Positions 9,661 to 17,969 of a DNA stretch of 42,227 nt are shown piece after piece; positions within the stretch are counted from its first letter, which is position 1; each line of letters opens with the position of its first letter. A program made the translations under genes and the position numbers. The notes beneath the pieces were generated by a model, which saw nothing but the letters and a program-made list of their open reading frames with translations, was not told the origin of the DNA and made no database searches. Origin of the DNA: Planctomycetaceae bacterium (GTDB lineage Bacteria; Planctomycetota; Planctomycetia; Pirellulales; Pirellulaceae). Location: the NCBI GenBank assembly GCA_002717145.1, contig PBCP01000087.1:1-42227 (forward strand), read 5' to 3'.

Positions 9661-9990
9661 ATGAGCATCAAAAAGGTTTTGCTGATTGCTATTTGTACAG
9701 CAATGCTTGGGATTTGTTTGAATTTAGAAGCTCAGGCTCAGGAACGAGCTTATGGCCGAGTATGGGGTAGTGCCTACAGTCACTACAACTGGGATCGTTT
9801 TTACCACTATCCGTATGTTTACTACCCACAAAACTACTGGGGGCAGGAATATTACAGAAGCTACGAGAGCCTTTATCACCGCTATCCTCAGGAAATGCGA
9901 GTCCCAGCCTATAACACCCAATGGCATAATTTCTATCCTCAGCAACGTCGTTATCACTGGGGACATCATTTTCGACTGGATGTATTCTAA
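9661..9990 (+). CDS. Small secreted Tyr/His-rich protein, planctomycete type
   Basis: The 109-residue product begins with a clear Sec signal peptide (MSIKKVLLIAICTAMLG, cleavage probably after AQAQ near 27). The mature part of about 80 residues is packed with Tyr, His, Trp, Arg and Pro (YHYPYVYYPQNYWGQEYY, YHWGHHF) and has no Cys. I recall planctomycete proteins of this pattern, often labelled calmodulin-binding in databases, a label with no support in the sequence here. A good AAAGGAAAGGA site precedes the ATG and a terminator lies about 100 bases after the stop, so it is probably a one-gene transcript. A role in the cell envelope or matrix is a guess from composition. Confidence 0.85.
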   Translation: MSIKKVLLIAICTAMLGICLNLEAQAQERAYGRVWGSAYSHYNWDRFYHYPYVYYPQNYWGQEYYRSYESLYHRYPQEMRVPAYNTQWHNFYPQQRRYHWGHHFRLDVF

Positions 9991-10001
9991 ATCCGTTGAA
10001 T

Positions 10002-10040
10002 TCAGACCTGTCCGTGGGATTTATGGGGCAACAGGTCTGA
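10002..10040 (+). repeat. Inverted repeat just after the Tyr-rich protein gene
   Basis: TCAGACCTGT (10002-10011) and ACAGGTCTGA (10031-10040) are perfect 10-base arms with a 19-base loop. Short CCGTT/AACGG arms outside them (9993-9997 and 10051-10055) could extend the fold. There is no T tract, so this is a 3' UTR structure distinct from the terminator further on. Confidence 0.55.
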
Positions 10041-10093
10041 GCCTACGACATAACGGCACATTATGGCGTGGCAAAACAGCTTAACGGATTTAT

Positions 10094-10134
10094 GGCGACA
10101 CTCTGATTCGCACTTCAGAGTGTCGCCTTCTTTT
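10094..10134 (+). terminator. Rho-independent terminator after the Tyr-rich protein gene
   Basis: The arms GGCGACACTCTGA (10094-10106) and TCAGAGTGTCGCC (10115-10127) pair perfectly over 13 bases around an 8-base loop, followed by TTCTTTT. It ends the transcript of the 9661 gene. It also stands just beyond the stop of the converging minus-strand gene at 10141, but lacks a T tract on that side. Confidence 0.88.
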
Positions 10135-10140
10135 ATACGT

Positions 10141-11346
10141 TTATGCGTCAAATCTAGAGATCAATTGGTAATATAATTCGGCAGCCGCAGTTAACTGTTC
10201 GAGTTCAATCCACTCATCTTTTGTATGTGCCTGATCGATCGATCCGGGGCCCAGTACTACAGTTGGGATTTGATACAGTGAGAATGCCTGCGCATCAGTG
10301 CCATAGGGTACTCCGATGCGCTGTCCACTATGACCGGCTTTTTGCACGACATCCTGTACATAGGTCGCAAAATCGCCGTTGAATTCATCACTTAGTCCGC
10401 CGCATGAAATTGTAGGGGTATGATAGGTGACCTCATCTCCCCAATCCTCTCCGGAAAGATGTTGTTTGACATAGTCCAGAATATGTTGATAGGCTTCATC
10501 GGGAACCTCTGTTGGACTTGTACGTCGTCCAACTTCAATGGAACAACGATCTGGTACGGTATTCACGCTGATCCCACCTTCGATCATACCGACATTCAAT
10601 GTTGGATTGGTAACCAGTGGATGTTCATTGAGGGTACCTACAACCTCGTTCGCGTACTGTTCTAAAATATTTATGATACGAGCCATACGATAGATGGCAT
10701 TCTTCCCAAGGTCAGGCTGGGAGCTATGACACGCGACTCCGGAGACTTCTATTTCAAACCTGGTAACACCTTTATGTGCGACAACGACATCGAGCAGTGT
10801 TGGTTCGGCCACAATAATCGCGGTAGGCTTAGGGAACCACTGCTCTTCGATCCACAGGTCACAGAGTTTAGCAGCACCGGACATTCCGAACTCTTCGTTG
10901 ACGGTGCAGGCCATGACGACGGTCGGGCGGTCAGCCGGAGGTGATTCTACAAAACGCTGAAAAGCGGTCAGCATGCAGGCCATTCCACCTTTTATATCGC
11001 AGCTACCACGACCATACATTCGGCCGTCGCGAATCACCGGGTCAAAGGGTTCAACAGTCATTCCATCAACAGGCACCGTATCTTGATGGGCTTCCAACAT
11101 GATAATCTGGCCACCGTCTTCCCAACTTCGGCTTCCCGGGAAAATGGCTGCAATATTGTCTCGTCCAGGCTCTAGGGTATTGCGTCGAAACTCGACACCT
11201 AATCCAGCCAACTGGGAAAACCAATTTTCTAAATAGGCGGTCATGCGACCTTCAAAGTAGATGTCACCAGAGACCTCACGCCCCATAGGATTAACACTTG
11301 GAATTCGGACCAAATCCTGTAATAACTCGAATAGCTTATCCGACAA
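10141..11346 (-). CDS. M20 family metallohydrolase (ArgE/DapE-like deacylase)
   Basis: The protein is a zinc-dependent amidohydrolase of the acetylornithine deacetylase / succinyl-diaminopimelate desuccinylase group. Metal and catalytic residues are visible in order: EAHQDTVPVDG, GRGSCDIKGGMA, NEEFGMSG, AEPTLLDVVVAHKG and the late DQAHTKDE His. The dimerisation domain lies between. The substrate cannot be read from sequence. I chose TTG at 11346 (401 residues, MSDKLFELLQDLVRIPSVNP) because AGGAG stands 9 bases before it and family members begin at this point. A longer frame back to a TTG at 11460 would overlap the upstream MBL gene by 70 bases without a better site. Confidence 0.88.
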   Translation of the reverse strand: MSDKLFELLQDLVRIPSVNPMGREVSGDIYFEGRMTAYLENWFSQLAGLGVEFRRNTLEPGRDNIAAIFPGSRSWEDGGQIIMLEAHQDTVPVDGMTVEPFDPVIRDGRMYGRGSCDIKGGMACMLTAFQRFVESPPADRPTVVMACTVNEEFGMSGAAKLCDLWIEEQWFPKPTAIIVAEPTLLDVVVAHKGVTRFEIEVSGVACHSSQPDLGKNAIYRMARIINILEQYANEVVGTLNEHPLVTNPTLNVGMIEGGISVNTVPDRCSIEVGRRTSPTEVPDEAYQHILDYVKQHLSGEDWGDEVTYHTPTISCGGLSDEFNGDFATYVQDVVQKAGHSGQRIGVPYGTDAQAFSLYQIPTVVLGPGSIDQAHTKDEWIELEQLTAAAELYYQLISRFDA

Positions 11347-11390
11347 TTTGGTTTTCTCCTGTGGTTCAGCTGCGATGTTGGTTAGTGAAA

Positions 11391-12173
11391 CTAACCAGGC
11401 ATTTTCCCTTCGGCTATTTCGCGTTCCCACTCGTCCATTAAAGGCCAATCGGTGGCACAAGTTCCGAAGTCTGCCATATGTTTATAGCTTTCCAGCCGGG
11501 TGATCGTTCGTTCAAGTAGATCATCGTCTTTAGGAAATATAGGGCCATGGCTTGGCAGCAGCCATTTCACATCACTTGCTTTAATGCGGCGCAGCGATTT
11601 GATGAAGTCATCAAGATTACTGCCATGATGAGCATCAATGGCACCTACACATCCATCCCGGTAGATGTTATCGCCACTGAAAAGTAAATCACCCATTCGA
11701 AAACTCAATTGGCTATCGGTGTGCCCCGGCGTTAGCCAGACTTCAACTTCGAGGTCACCAACCGCAATCTTATCTCCATCATTAATAAGGTTGTCAACTT
11801 CAACCGGAGGCATATCTAAGTCGATTCCCTGAGCCTCAATTTGTGCAAACGTTTTGAGTTTGTCACCAATGCGTAGAGATTCTTCTGCAAGTGGGTGAGC
11901 GGAAACAGTGGTTTTGAAGATCTGTTTCAGTTGAGCCAGTCCCTGAATATGATCTACATCAGCATGAGTTGCGATGAGCGTCTTGCAGTTCGCAAATGGA
12001 AAATCCAGATTGCGAATCAAGTCAACAACTTCTTCAACAACTTCTTCATATCCGATGTCGATAAGGATCCATTCATCGCCACTGTAAATCAGATAGATGT
12101 TACAGCCGACGACATAGCCCAACTGATGATTGACTTCAATGACATTAGGAAAAACAGGGCGACGTTCCAGCAT
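11391..12173 (-). CDS. MBL-fold metallohydrolase with variant HxDxDH motif
   Basis: The 260-residue protein has the metallo-beta-lactamase fold: YLIYSGDEWILIDIG, the metal motif THADVDH (His70, Asp72, Asp74, His75), LTPGHTDSQLSF, SGDNIYRDG and a C-terminal PSHGPIF. The canonical motif is HxHxDH; here the second His is Asp, which should change metal binding at site 1. The PGHTxSQ and SGDN parts resemble glyoxalase-II-like and related hydrolases. The substrate is unknown. It is 44 bases upstream of the M20 gene, so the two may be co-transcribed. Confidence 0.85.
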   Translation of the reverse strand: MLERRPVFPNVIEVNHQLGYVVGCNIYLIYSGDEWILIDIGYEEVVEEVVDLIRNLDFPFANCKTLIATHADVDHIQGLAQLKQIFKTTVSAHPLAEESLRIGDKLKTFAQIEAQGIDLDMPPVEVDNLINDGDKIAVGDLEVEVWLTPGHTDSQLSFRMGDLLFSGDNIYRDGCVGAIDAHHGSNLDDFIKSLRRIKASDVKWLLPSHGPIFPKDDDLLERTITRLESYKHMADFGTCATDWPLMDEWEREIAEGKMPG

Positions 12174-12250
12174 GGATGAATCCTATTATTCGTGGTGATA
12201 AACTTACAGAGATTCTAATTCTTGGTGGAATAATGCACAAGCATTCAACA

Positions 12251-13114
12251 TCAGGGGTTTTCCAATATGCTTGCCAGCCCTTCCCGATAGGTGGGGTATC
12301 GCCATAGGATATTAAACTCGTCGGCGAGACAGCGATGGCTGATACGTTTAGTACCGCTGGCTCGCTGTGACACTGCGGTGTTTGGATCTGCACTGACAAA
12401 TGTAATCGGTGGCGCTTTCAAGATGGCGGCGATTTCGGCCAGGTATTCGCCGCGATTCACCGGAGAACCGTCCGATACCAAATAGCATGATTGCTTAGGT
12501 TCCTGCGTGACGACTGCATCGACGACCGTAACAGCATCGTCGACATGGATAAGATTCAGCCACCCATCCTGTGGAATTGACATTGGTTCGCCACTTTTAA
12601 TCTGCTCTAGTCTCGGAATACGATCGGGCCCATATATTCCAGCTAGTCGCAGCACCGTAGTGCGTTCTCCAAATCGTCCTTGTTGCAAAATCTGTTCCGC
12701 CTTCAGACATGCGATTCCACCGGGTCGTGTTGGAATGGTAGCTGATTGTTCGTTTACCCAACTCCCGTCTGTTTGCCCATACACTCCGGTTGAACTTATA
12801 TAAATTACTCGTTTCACCGAATTGGGAAGTACTTCAAGAATGTTGTTTACTCCCTGGATATAAACATCACCGATACTATGACCACTATTGCGGTCAAAAC
12901 CGACAGAATACAAGACTAGCTCCACTTCCGGAAAATCTGGCAGAGATTCAGGAGACATCACATCACCAATCAGTGGTAGGATTCCGGACTCTCTAAAATC
13001 TTCTGCATGTTGCTGGCTGCGAGTAAGGGCGAATACCTGATGTCCGTCAGCAACCCACTTTTCGGCAACTCGACGACCTAAGTAGCCGCAACCAATAATT
13101 AGTCGTTTTGTCAT
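12251..13114 (-). CDS. NAD(P)-dependent epimerase/dehydratase family protein (YeeZ-like)
   Basis: This 287-residue atypical extended short-chain dehydrogenase begins with the Rossmann motif IIGCGYLGRRVAE. It continues with GDVMSPESLP, YISSTGVYGQTDG, LRLAGIYGPDR and NLIHVDDAVTVVDAV, which match the YeeZ/nucleoside-diphosphate-sugar epimerase group. The classical YxxxK pair is not intact: the Lys in IACLKAEQIL lacks the Tyr four residues before it, as in other atypical members, so catalysis is uncertain. It lies 77 bases upstream of the MBL gene on the same strand. Confidence 0.85.
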   Translation of the reverse strand: MTKRLIIGCGYLGRRVAEKWVADGHQVFALTRSQQHAEDFRESGILPLIGDVMSPESLPDFPEVELVLYSVGFDRNSGHSIGDVYIQGVNNILEVLPNSVKRVIYISSTGVYGQTDGSWVNEQSATIPTRPGGIACLKAEQILQQGRFGERTTVLRLAGIYGPDRIPRLEQIKSGEPMSIPQDGWLNLIHVDDAVTVVDAVVTQEPKQSCYLVSDGSPVNRGEYLAEIAAILKAPPITFVSADPNTAVSQRASGTKRISHRCLADEFNILWRYPTYREGLASILENP

Positions 13115-13274
13115 GGAAGTGTTTCGATAACTGTATCTACTCGAAGGATCGGCAAGGCTTCACTTAACCATTACGATAAGGTAAACGTGGTAAGATTTGA
13201 GGCGTTGTCGAATACTATAATCTATGGAAAAAGTTTGACATCCCACCGTCAAAAAGATGATTCACGGGTAATAA

Positions 13275-13303
13275 TTATCAATGTTACCATTTTGCATTAT
13301 ATT
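13275..13303 (+). promoter_or_regulatory. Possible promoter of the HtrA-like gene
   Basis: TTATCA (13275-13280) and TATATT (13298-13303) are 17 bases apart and would start transcription near 13310, about 75 bases before the ATG. A second TATAAT lies at 13216-13221 without a good -35. A short inverted repeat TTTGAC/GTCAAA (13234-13239 and 13248-13253) lies between them and could be an operator. Confidence 0.35.
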
Positions 13304-13383
13304 TGATGTGAACAGCGCTAAATGGAATTGGCAATAAAAGATGGGCAAGGATTGCTTTTATCACCCTTGATTAGAAGAAACGT

Positions 13384-15477
13384 ATGTTCCGACCCAACAC
13401 GATTCCGGGCCAACTAGTATCCAAATTCTTTCTACTACTGCTGATTGCCACCTTTGTAACACCAGCTCTTGCTCAGCCTGAACCTGGTGACGAACGGGCC
13501 ATTCATGTGCCGGTTGATACCAGACTGGAAGGATTCTTTTCGGGCGATGCACCGACGTCCATCGATCAAATTGAATCAGTTCAACAGCACGTGCAAACTC
13601 TGGCCGATACGGTCCAAAAGACTGTTGTAGGTATTGGCGTGGGAGCAGCACAGGGTAGCGGTGTTATTATCAGTCGTGACGGGTACGTGCTTACTGCTGC
13701 TCATGTATCCGGAAGGCCCGGAGTCACGGCACGTCTGTTTCTTTCCGATGGCCGTGTCGTCCCTGCTAGAACATTGGGACTGAACCGAACATTTGATGCA
13801 GGTCTGATGAAGATTATCGCTGAAGACTGGGAAGCTGAAAAATGGCCTCATGCAGATATGGGAGTTTCCTCGGATGTTGAATTAGGACAGTGGGTTATGG
13901 CCGTAGGTCACCCCGGTGGATACCAGCAGGATAGAAACCCTGTGGTTCGACTGGGGCGTATTGTTCATACCTACGAAGATGTTCTTACTTCCGACTGTAC
14001 ATTAATCGGAGGGGACTCAGGAGGCCCGTTGTTTGCAATGGATGGACGAGTGATTGGAATCCACAGCCGTATTGGCCCGGAATTGAGTCATAACGTTCAC
14101 GCCCCCATTGATTCGTTCAAAGATGGTTGGGAACGAATGGCAAAAGAAGAGCAGTGGGGGAACACTCCAGGAGCACCATTGATCGGTGTCACGGGAGGGC
14201 AAAACGACGAAGCCGCTGAAATTGAAAGTATTATTCCCGGCAGTCCGGCAGCCAAAGCAGGAATTACCAAGGGTGATATTATTATTCAGTTTGCAGGCAA
14301 GGATATTACAACGTTTGATTCACTTGTCAACGTAGTAGCCGTTCACCGCCCCGGTGAAAAAGTCACTATTAAGCTTCTCCGTGATGAGAAGGAAATAGAA
14401 ATTGAGTTGACGGTAGGTCGTGCCGGACCGCAAATCCCGCGGGCTCCGGAAGAAGACAGTAGCCTGCAACAGGTTCCCGTGGCAACCGACTACAACAGTT
14501 GGATGAGCTACATTGCCTCGTATAAGCCAGCGACAGTTCATCAACGAAACTATGAAACAATCGTTAATGCGTTTGCACCGGTCGTTCACAAAGCAGGGAA
14601 TTCAACGGTTAAGATCTCCGACGGAAAACGTCAACTGGCGTTAGGAGTGATTGTGAGTGCCGATGGTTACATCCTTACAAAGGCAAGTGAAATCCTTAGT
14701 GATGAACTGGAGTTCCCGCTGACCTGTGAAGACGCCCGGGGAAATTCGTTTAAGGCAGTGTTTGTATCACATCGCCCTAAATTTGATTTATTGATGCTCA
14801 AAGCAGACGCAAAAAAACTCAAGCCTATCAAGTGGAATACAGATGATCAGCCTCTCGGAAGTTGGTTGATTTCCCCATCAACCGGTGAAAATCCGATGGC
14901 CATTGGTGTGGTAAGTGCTCACCCCCGTTCTATCCGAGGCGGTTTGTTGGGGGTATTTTTAGGCGAGACTCCAGCTGGAGTACGTGTCGAGCAGGTATTT
15001 CCCAATACGGCGGCAGCTCGGGCTAAAATGCGTCGAGGGGACGTGATTCTCAAGGTTAACGAAATTGAAATTACAGATCGCGAACAATTAATTGATACAG
15101 TTCGCAGCCACTTACCCGGGGAAAAGATTACTTTGCTGGTTCGCCGCGGCGAGGAGAAATTGTCGATTGATGCAGTACTTGGTCGGGAAGAAGATATTGC
15201 GGGAAGTCGTGCCGTTGAACAACAGAATCTGGGTGGGCCGCTGAGCACACGGCGAAGTGGATTTCAGTCAGTACTCCAACACGACACAGTATTGCGTCCA
15301 GAGCAGTGTGGAGGTCCTATTCTTAATACCAGAGGCCAGGCTATTGGAATCAACATCGCTCGGGCCACGCGTGTGGCATCGTATGCGTTGCCAGCATCGG
15401 TCATTGTTGAGCTGATTGATGATATGAAAATTCGCGACGCCGATGCGGTCAGTGAAGAGACTTCAGATGCTCCCTAA
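13384..15477 (+). CDS. Two-module HtrA/Deg-like trypsin-PDZ protein, second module degenerate
   Basis: The 697-residue protein has a signal peptide (about 1-30, ending TPALA) and acts outside the cytoplasm. Module 1 is a complete trypsin-like protease with His107 (TAAHV), Asp138 (TFDAG) and Ser212 (GGDSGGPLF), followed by a PDZ domain (about 265-345). Module 2 (about 395-680) repeats the fold but is altered: Ser435 stands at the His position (LTKASE), Asp468 is kept (KFDLL), and a PDZ domain (about 520-600) is inserted before the active-site loop. That loop reads EQCGGPILNTRGQAIGIN, with Cys642 in place of Ser. Module 2 is therefore probably a scaffold or regulator, not a serine protease. The gene converges on ruvX, with only 15 bases between the stops. 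Confidence 0.92.
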   Translation: MFRPNTIPGQLVSKFFLLLLIATFVTPALAQPEPGDERAIHVPVDTRLEGFFSGDAPTSIDQIESVQQHVQTLADTVQKTVVGIGVGAAQGSGVIISRDGYVLTAAHVSGRPGVTARLFLSDGRVVPARTLGLNRTFDAGLMKIIAEDWEAEKWPHADMGVSSDVELGQWVMAVGHPGGYQQDRNPVVRLGRIVHTYEDVLTSDCTLIGGDSGGPLFAMDGRVIGIHSRIGPELSHNVHAPIDSFKDGWERMAKEEQWGNTPGAPLIGVTGGQNDEAAEIESIIPGSPAAKAGITKGDIIIQFAGKDITTFDSLVNVVAVHRPGEKVTIKLLRDEKEIEIELTVGRAGPQIPRAPEEDSSLQQVPVATDYNSWMSYIASYKPATVHQRNYETIVNAFAPVVHKAGNSTVKISDGKRQLALGVIVSADGYILTKASEILSDELEFPLTCEDARGNSFKAVFVSHRPKFDLLMLKADAKKLKPIKWNTDDQPLGSWLISPSTGENPMAIGVVSAHPRSIRGGLLGVFLGETPAGVRVEQVFPNTAAARAKMRRGDVILKVNEIEITDREQLIDTVRSHLPGEKITLLVRRGEEKLSIDAVLGREEDIAGSRAVEQQNLGGPLSTRRSGFQSVLQHDTVLRPEQCGGPILNTRGQAIGINIARATRVASYALPASVIVELIDDMKIRDADAVSEETSDAP

Positions 15478-15492
15478 GTACGAGCCCAAAAT

Positions 15493-15927
15493 TTATCTTT
15501 CCAGATAAGCCTGTAACATCTGTTGTGCCGCAATCATATCAAGTCGTTTCTTGCGTTTACTGGCTTTAATGTTGCCCGCGATCATTAATTCGTGTGCCAG
15601 TGAAGTTGTAAATCGCTCGTCATGAAATGTGACTGGTAACTCAGTAATTTCTGACAGCCAGGCACCAAATTCTCGAGCCTCGCGGCTTTTGGCCGTCTCG
15701 TTTCCGTCAGTGCTGATTGGAAGTCCCACCACAAATCCGACGATCTCCTCTTCATTCGCTAGTTGGCGAAAACGCCTTGCATCTGCTTCGGGATCCTTGC
15801 GTTGATAGTTTTCAACCGGACTGGCAAACGATTGTCGGTAGTCGCAGATGGCAATTCCAATACGGACGGTACCAAAATCGATACCGGCTAAACGACCTTC
15901 ATGAGGAAAGTTTGAAGTCACGTTCAT
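15493..15927 (-). CDS. ruvX: RuvX/YqgF family Holliday junction resolvase-like protein
   Basis: This 144-residue protein has an RNase H-like fold with the family's GIDFGTVRIGIAICD, GLPISTDGNET, DERFTTSLA and a C-terminal RKKRLDMIAAQQMLQAYL. YqgF proteins act as Holliday junction resolvases or in pre-16S rRNA 5' end processing. Acidic residues in GIDFG, DERF and RLDMIAA provide the expected metal site. Length is normal. It starts 4 bases after the stop of the lipase-like gene, so it is the end of that operon. Confidence 0.93.
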   Translation of the reverse strand: MNVTSNFPHEGRLAGIDFGTVRIGIAICDYRQSFASPVENYQRKDPEADARRFRQLANEEEIVGFVVGLPISTDGNETAKSREAREFGAWLSEITELPVTFHDERFTTSLAHELMIAGNIKASKRKKRLDMIAAQQMLQAYLER

Positions 15928-15931
15928 AGCA

Positions 15932-16891
15932 TCAATGAATTGGTTTTCGGGTCACGGCGGATTCAAAATATCCGTTTTTTAAAAATCGTTGAACGTATTG
16001 TAGCGTTTCGCGTTGATTCATGATTCGTGTATGCGTTGAATTAACGGTTCGAAAATCGACGGCACCCTGAAGTTTGGTTTCCTCCACTGAGACTACGAGA
16101 TCGCTTGGCCCCTTAAGTAGTGGATTGCGCACCAGATTACTTTCTAACTGGCCGGCGATGATACCAAACTCATATTCAGGTATTGCCAGTTGATCTTCCA
16201 GTTCCTTAAATCCGGCACCTAATTCCTTCCCCGATACGCCCCACAATGCTTCAAATAGTAATTGATCATTTACCGCTCGGCCAAAGGCTGAACCTTGGTT
16301 AGGAGGAGCCAGCATCACCATTCTCTTGATGCGCTCATCCTGTTGCGTTTTAAGATAACTACGAACAACGACGTTTCCCATGCTGTGTCCGACTAGATAC
16401 AAGTCAGAGTCTTCAGGGAAATGGGATAGCAATTCACCAAATTGTTCTGCATGCTGATGGATCGTTTGTCGTGTGCTGGCGTAACCCCAGCTGAACACGT
16501 CGGCTACATTATGATCCCGTAGATACCGTGCCAGAGGATCGAGAGAATTTCGAGTTCGAATGACCCCGTGAAGCAATACGAAAATCTTCGTTTTGTAGGG
16601 ACCAATCTTACCGTTTTTGACAAATTCGTCAAAACGATGTTGGCATTGATTGAATGAACCCCATGCCTGTCGTATGTTCCGATGGTCCAGAATTCGGCAG
16701 TGATGGGTGTAGTGATTTCGTTGGATACGCCAACCGCTCTGGATGCGAATATCCGTCCAGAATTGCTTGCCGCCGAACGTTTTTAACTGCAGGTTGATAT
16801 TCAACGGCGAATCGTCGTCGGCCAAGCTGATTCCAGGTTGCACGTATGCAAGTGCGATCAAGGCTAAAGTTGAGCGTCTGGTAAATCTCAC
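15932..16891 (-). CDS. Secreted alpha/beta hydrolase, lipase-like
   Basis: The protein has a signal peptide (MRFTRRSTLALIALAYV, cleavage near A24) and an alpha/beta hydrolase fold. HGVIRTRNSLDPLARYL matches the oxyanion region, and the nucleophile elbow is VGHSMGNVVVRSYL with Ser170. The likely Asp is in GPSDLVVSVE and the His in NSTHTRIM. The pattern recalls triacylglycerol lipase/PGAP1-like esterases; the substrate is unknown. I chose GTG 16891 (319 residues) because AGGAG stands 7 bases before it and it gives a clean signal peptide. A GTG at 16921 would add ten charged residues and overlap manC. It lies 10 bases after the manC stop. Confidence 0.8.
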   Translation of the reverse strand: MRFTRRSTLALIALAYVQPGISLADDDSPLNINLQLKTFGGKQFWTDIRIQSGWRIQRNHYTHHCRILDHRNIRQAWGSFNQCQHRFDEFVKNGKIGPYKTKIFVLLHGVIRTRNSLDPLARYLRDHNVADVFSWGYASTRQTIHQHAEQFGELLSHFPEDSDLYLVGHSMGNVVVRSYLKTQQDERIKRMVMLAPPNQGSAFGRAVNDQLLFEALWGVSGKELGAGFKELEDQLAIPEYEFGIIAGQLESNLVRNPLLKGPSDLVVSVEETKLQGAVDFRTVNSTHTRIMNQRETLQYVQRFLKNGYFESAVTRKPIH

Positions 16892-16901
16892 AAAGTCTCT
16901 C

Positions 16902-17969
16902 CTACAAGTACGTTTGGTCACCGTTGTCGTTCAGTAGGTCAGTCAATTGTCGTACGGACTCTTCATCATGTTTGTTTGCAACCAGAGTGGCGTCGCTGGT
17001 ATGAACAATAATCAAATCATTTACGCCGACCGTAGCGATCAAATGGTTTGATGAACTGTGAATAATTGAACCTGTGGTTTCAACACCGATATGTTTGGAA
17101 AGTATCGTGTTATTGTTTTCATCGGTAGGGAATAATCTTGAGAGTGCTTGCCAGCTACCGATATCGTCCCATTGGAAAGGTGCATCGATCATTAAAATTG
17201 GTTTGTAATGCTCCATGACGGCGTAATCGATGGAAGTGCCCTTGATCGCAATGAATTCACGTTCCAGGACCTCATCAAAATCCGATTGCCCGTGTTTTTC
17301 GACGATCGCATCTATATGCTCCATGATGTCCGAACGTGTCGCCCTCAGGGCATTTAGAATAGCCTGGGCTTTCCAAACGAAGATTCCCGAATTCCAGTAG
17401 TAGCCACCCTCTTGTAGATATTGATTTGCTGTTTGAGCATCCGGCTTCTCTTTGAACTTGTGAACTTCAAATGAAGTCGAGCTAAATTGTTTTCCGGTTT
17501 GAATGTAACCATATGTTTCGGCGGGGCGGGTTGGTGTAATACCAAAGGTGACCAGACTGGACGGATTCTGTTCGACTAACTTCTGGGCATCTCGAAGAGC
17601 TTTTTGGAATTTGTTTGCCGGAGTAATAATATGATCGCTTGGCATAACAATGATGGTTGCATCAGGGTCTTGTCGGGCAATCAAAGCAGAGGCTAACGCA
17701 ATGCATGGAGCCGTATCTCGTTTGGCAGGTTCACCAATAATGGCTCCTATTGGCAATTGAGGTAACTGTTGTTTGACAGAATCAACCAGCTGTTGGTTTG
17801 TAATGACCGTAATGTTTTCAGTGACAATAGTCGGAGCTAGTCGGTCGACAGCTTCCTGAAGCAAAGTGCTGCCACGGCCAAAGTGGAGTAGCTGCTTAGG
17901 TAAGGCAATTCGACTCAAAGGCCAAAAGCGAGTGCCTGCGCCGCCGGCCATGATGACTGCGTGTAACAT
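16902..17969 (-). CDS. manC: Mannose-1-phosphate guanylyltransferase
   Basis: The enzyme makes GDP-mannose from mannose-1-phosphate and GTP for glycan synthesis. The 355-residue product begins with the nucleotidyltransferase motif VIMAGGAGTRFWPLSR and contains IVMPSDHII, FGITPTRPAETYGYIQ, FKEKPD, YYWNSGIFVWKA and APFQWDDIGSWQAL, typical of the ManC/ManB GMP family. It is the short form without a C-terminal phosphomannose isomerase domain. The ATG at 17969 overlaps the TGA of the upstream pyrophosphorylase by one base (TGATG), a sign of translational coupling. Confidence 0.93.
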   Translation of the reverse strand: MLHAVIMAGGAGTRFWPLSRIALPKQLLHFGRGSTLLQEAVDRLAPTIVTENITVITNQQLVDSVKQQLPQLPIGAIIGEPAKRDTAPCIALASALIARQDPDATIIVMPSDHIITPANKFQKALRDAQKLVEQNPSSLVTFGITPTRPAETYGYIQTGKQFSSTSFEVHKFKEKPDAQTANQYLQEGGYYWNSGIFVWKAQAILNALRATRSDIMEHIDAIVEKHGQSDFDEVLEREFIAIKGTSIDYAVMEHYKPILMIDAPFQWDDIGSWQALSRLFPTDENNNTILSKHIGVETTGSIIHSSSNHLIATVGVNDLIIVHTSDATLVANKHDEESVRQLTDLLNDNGDQTYL

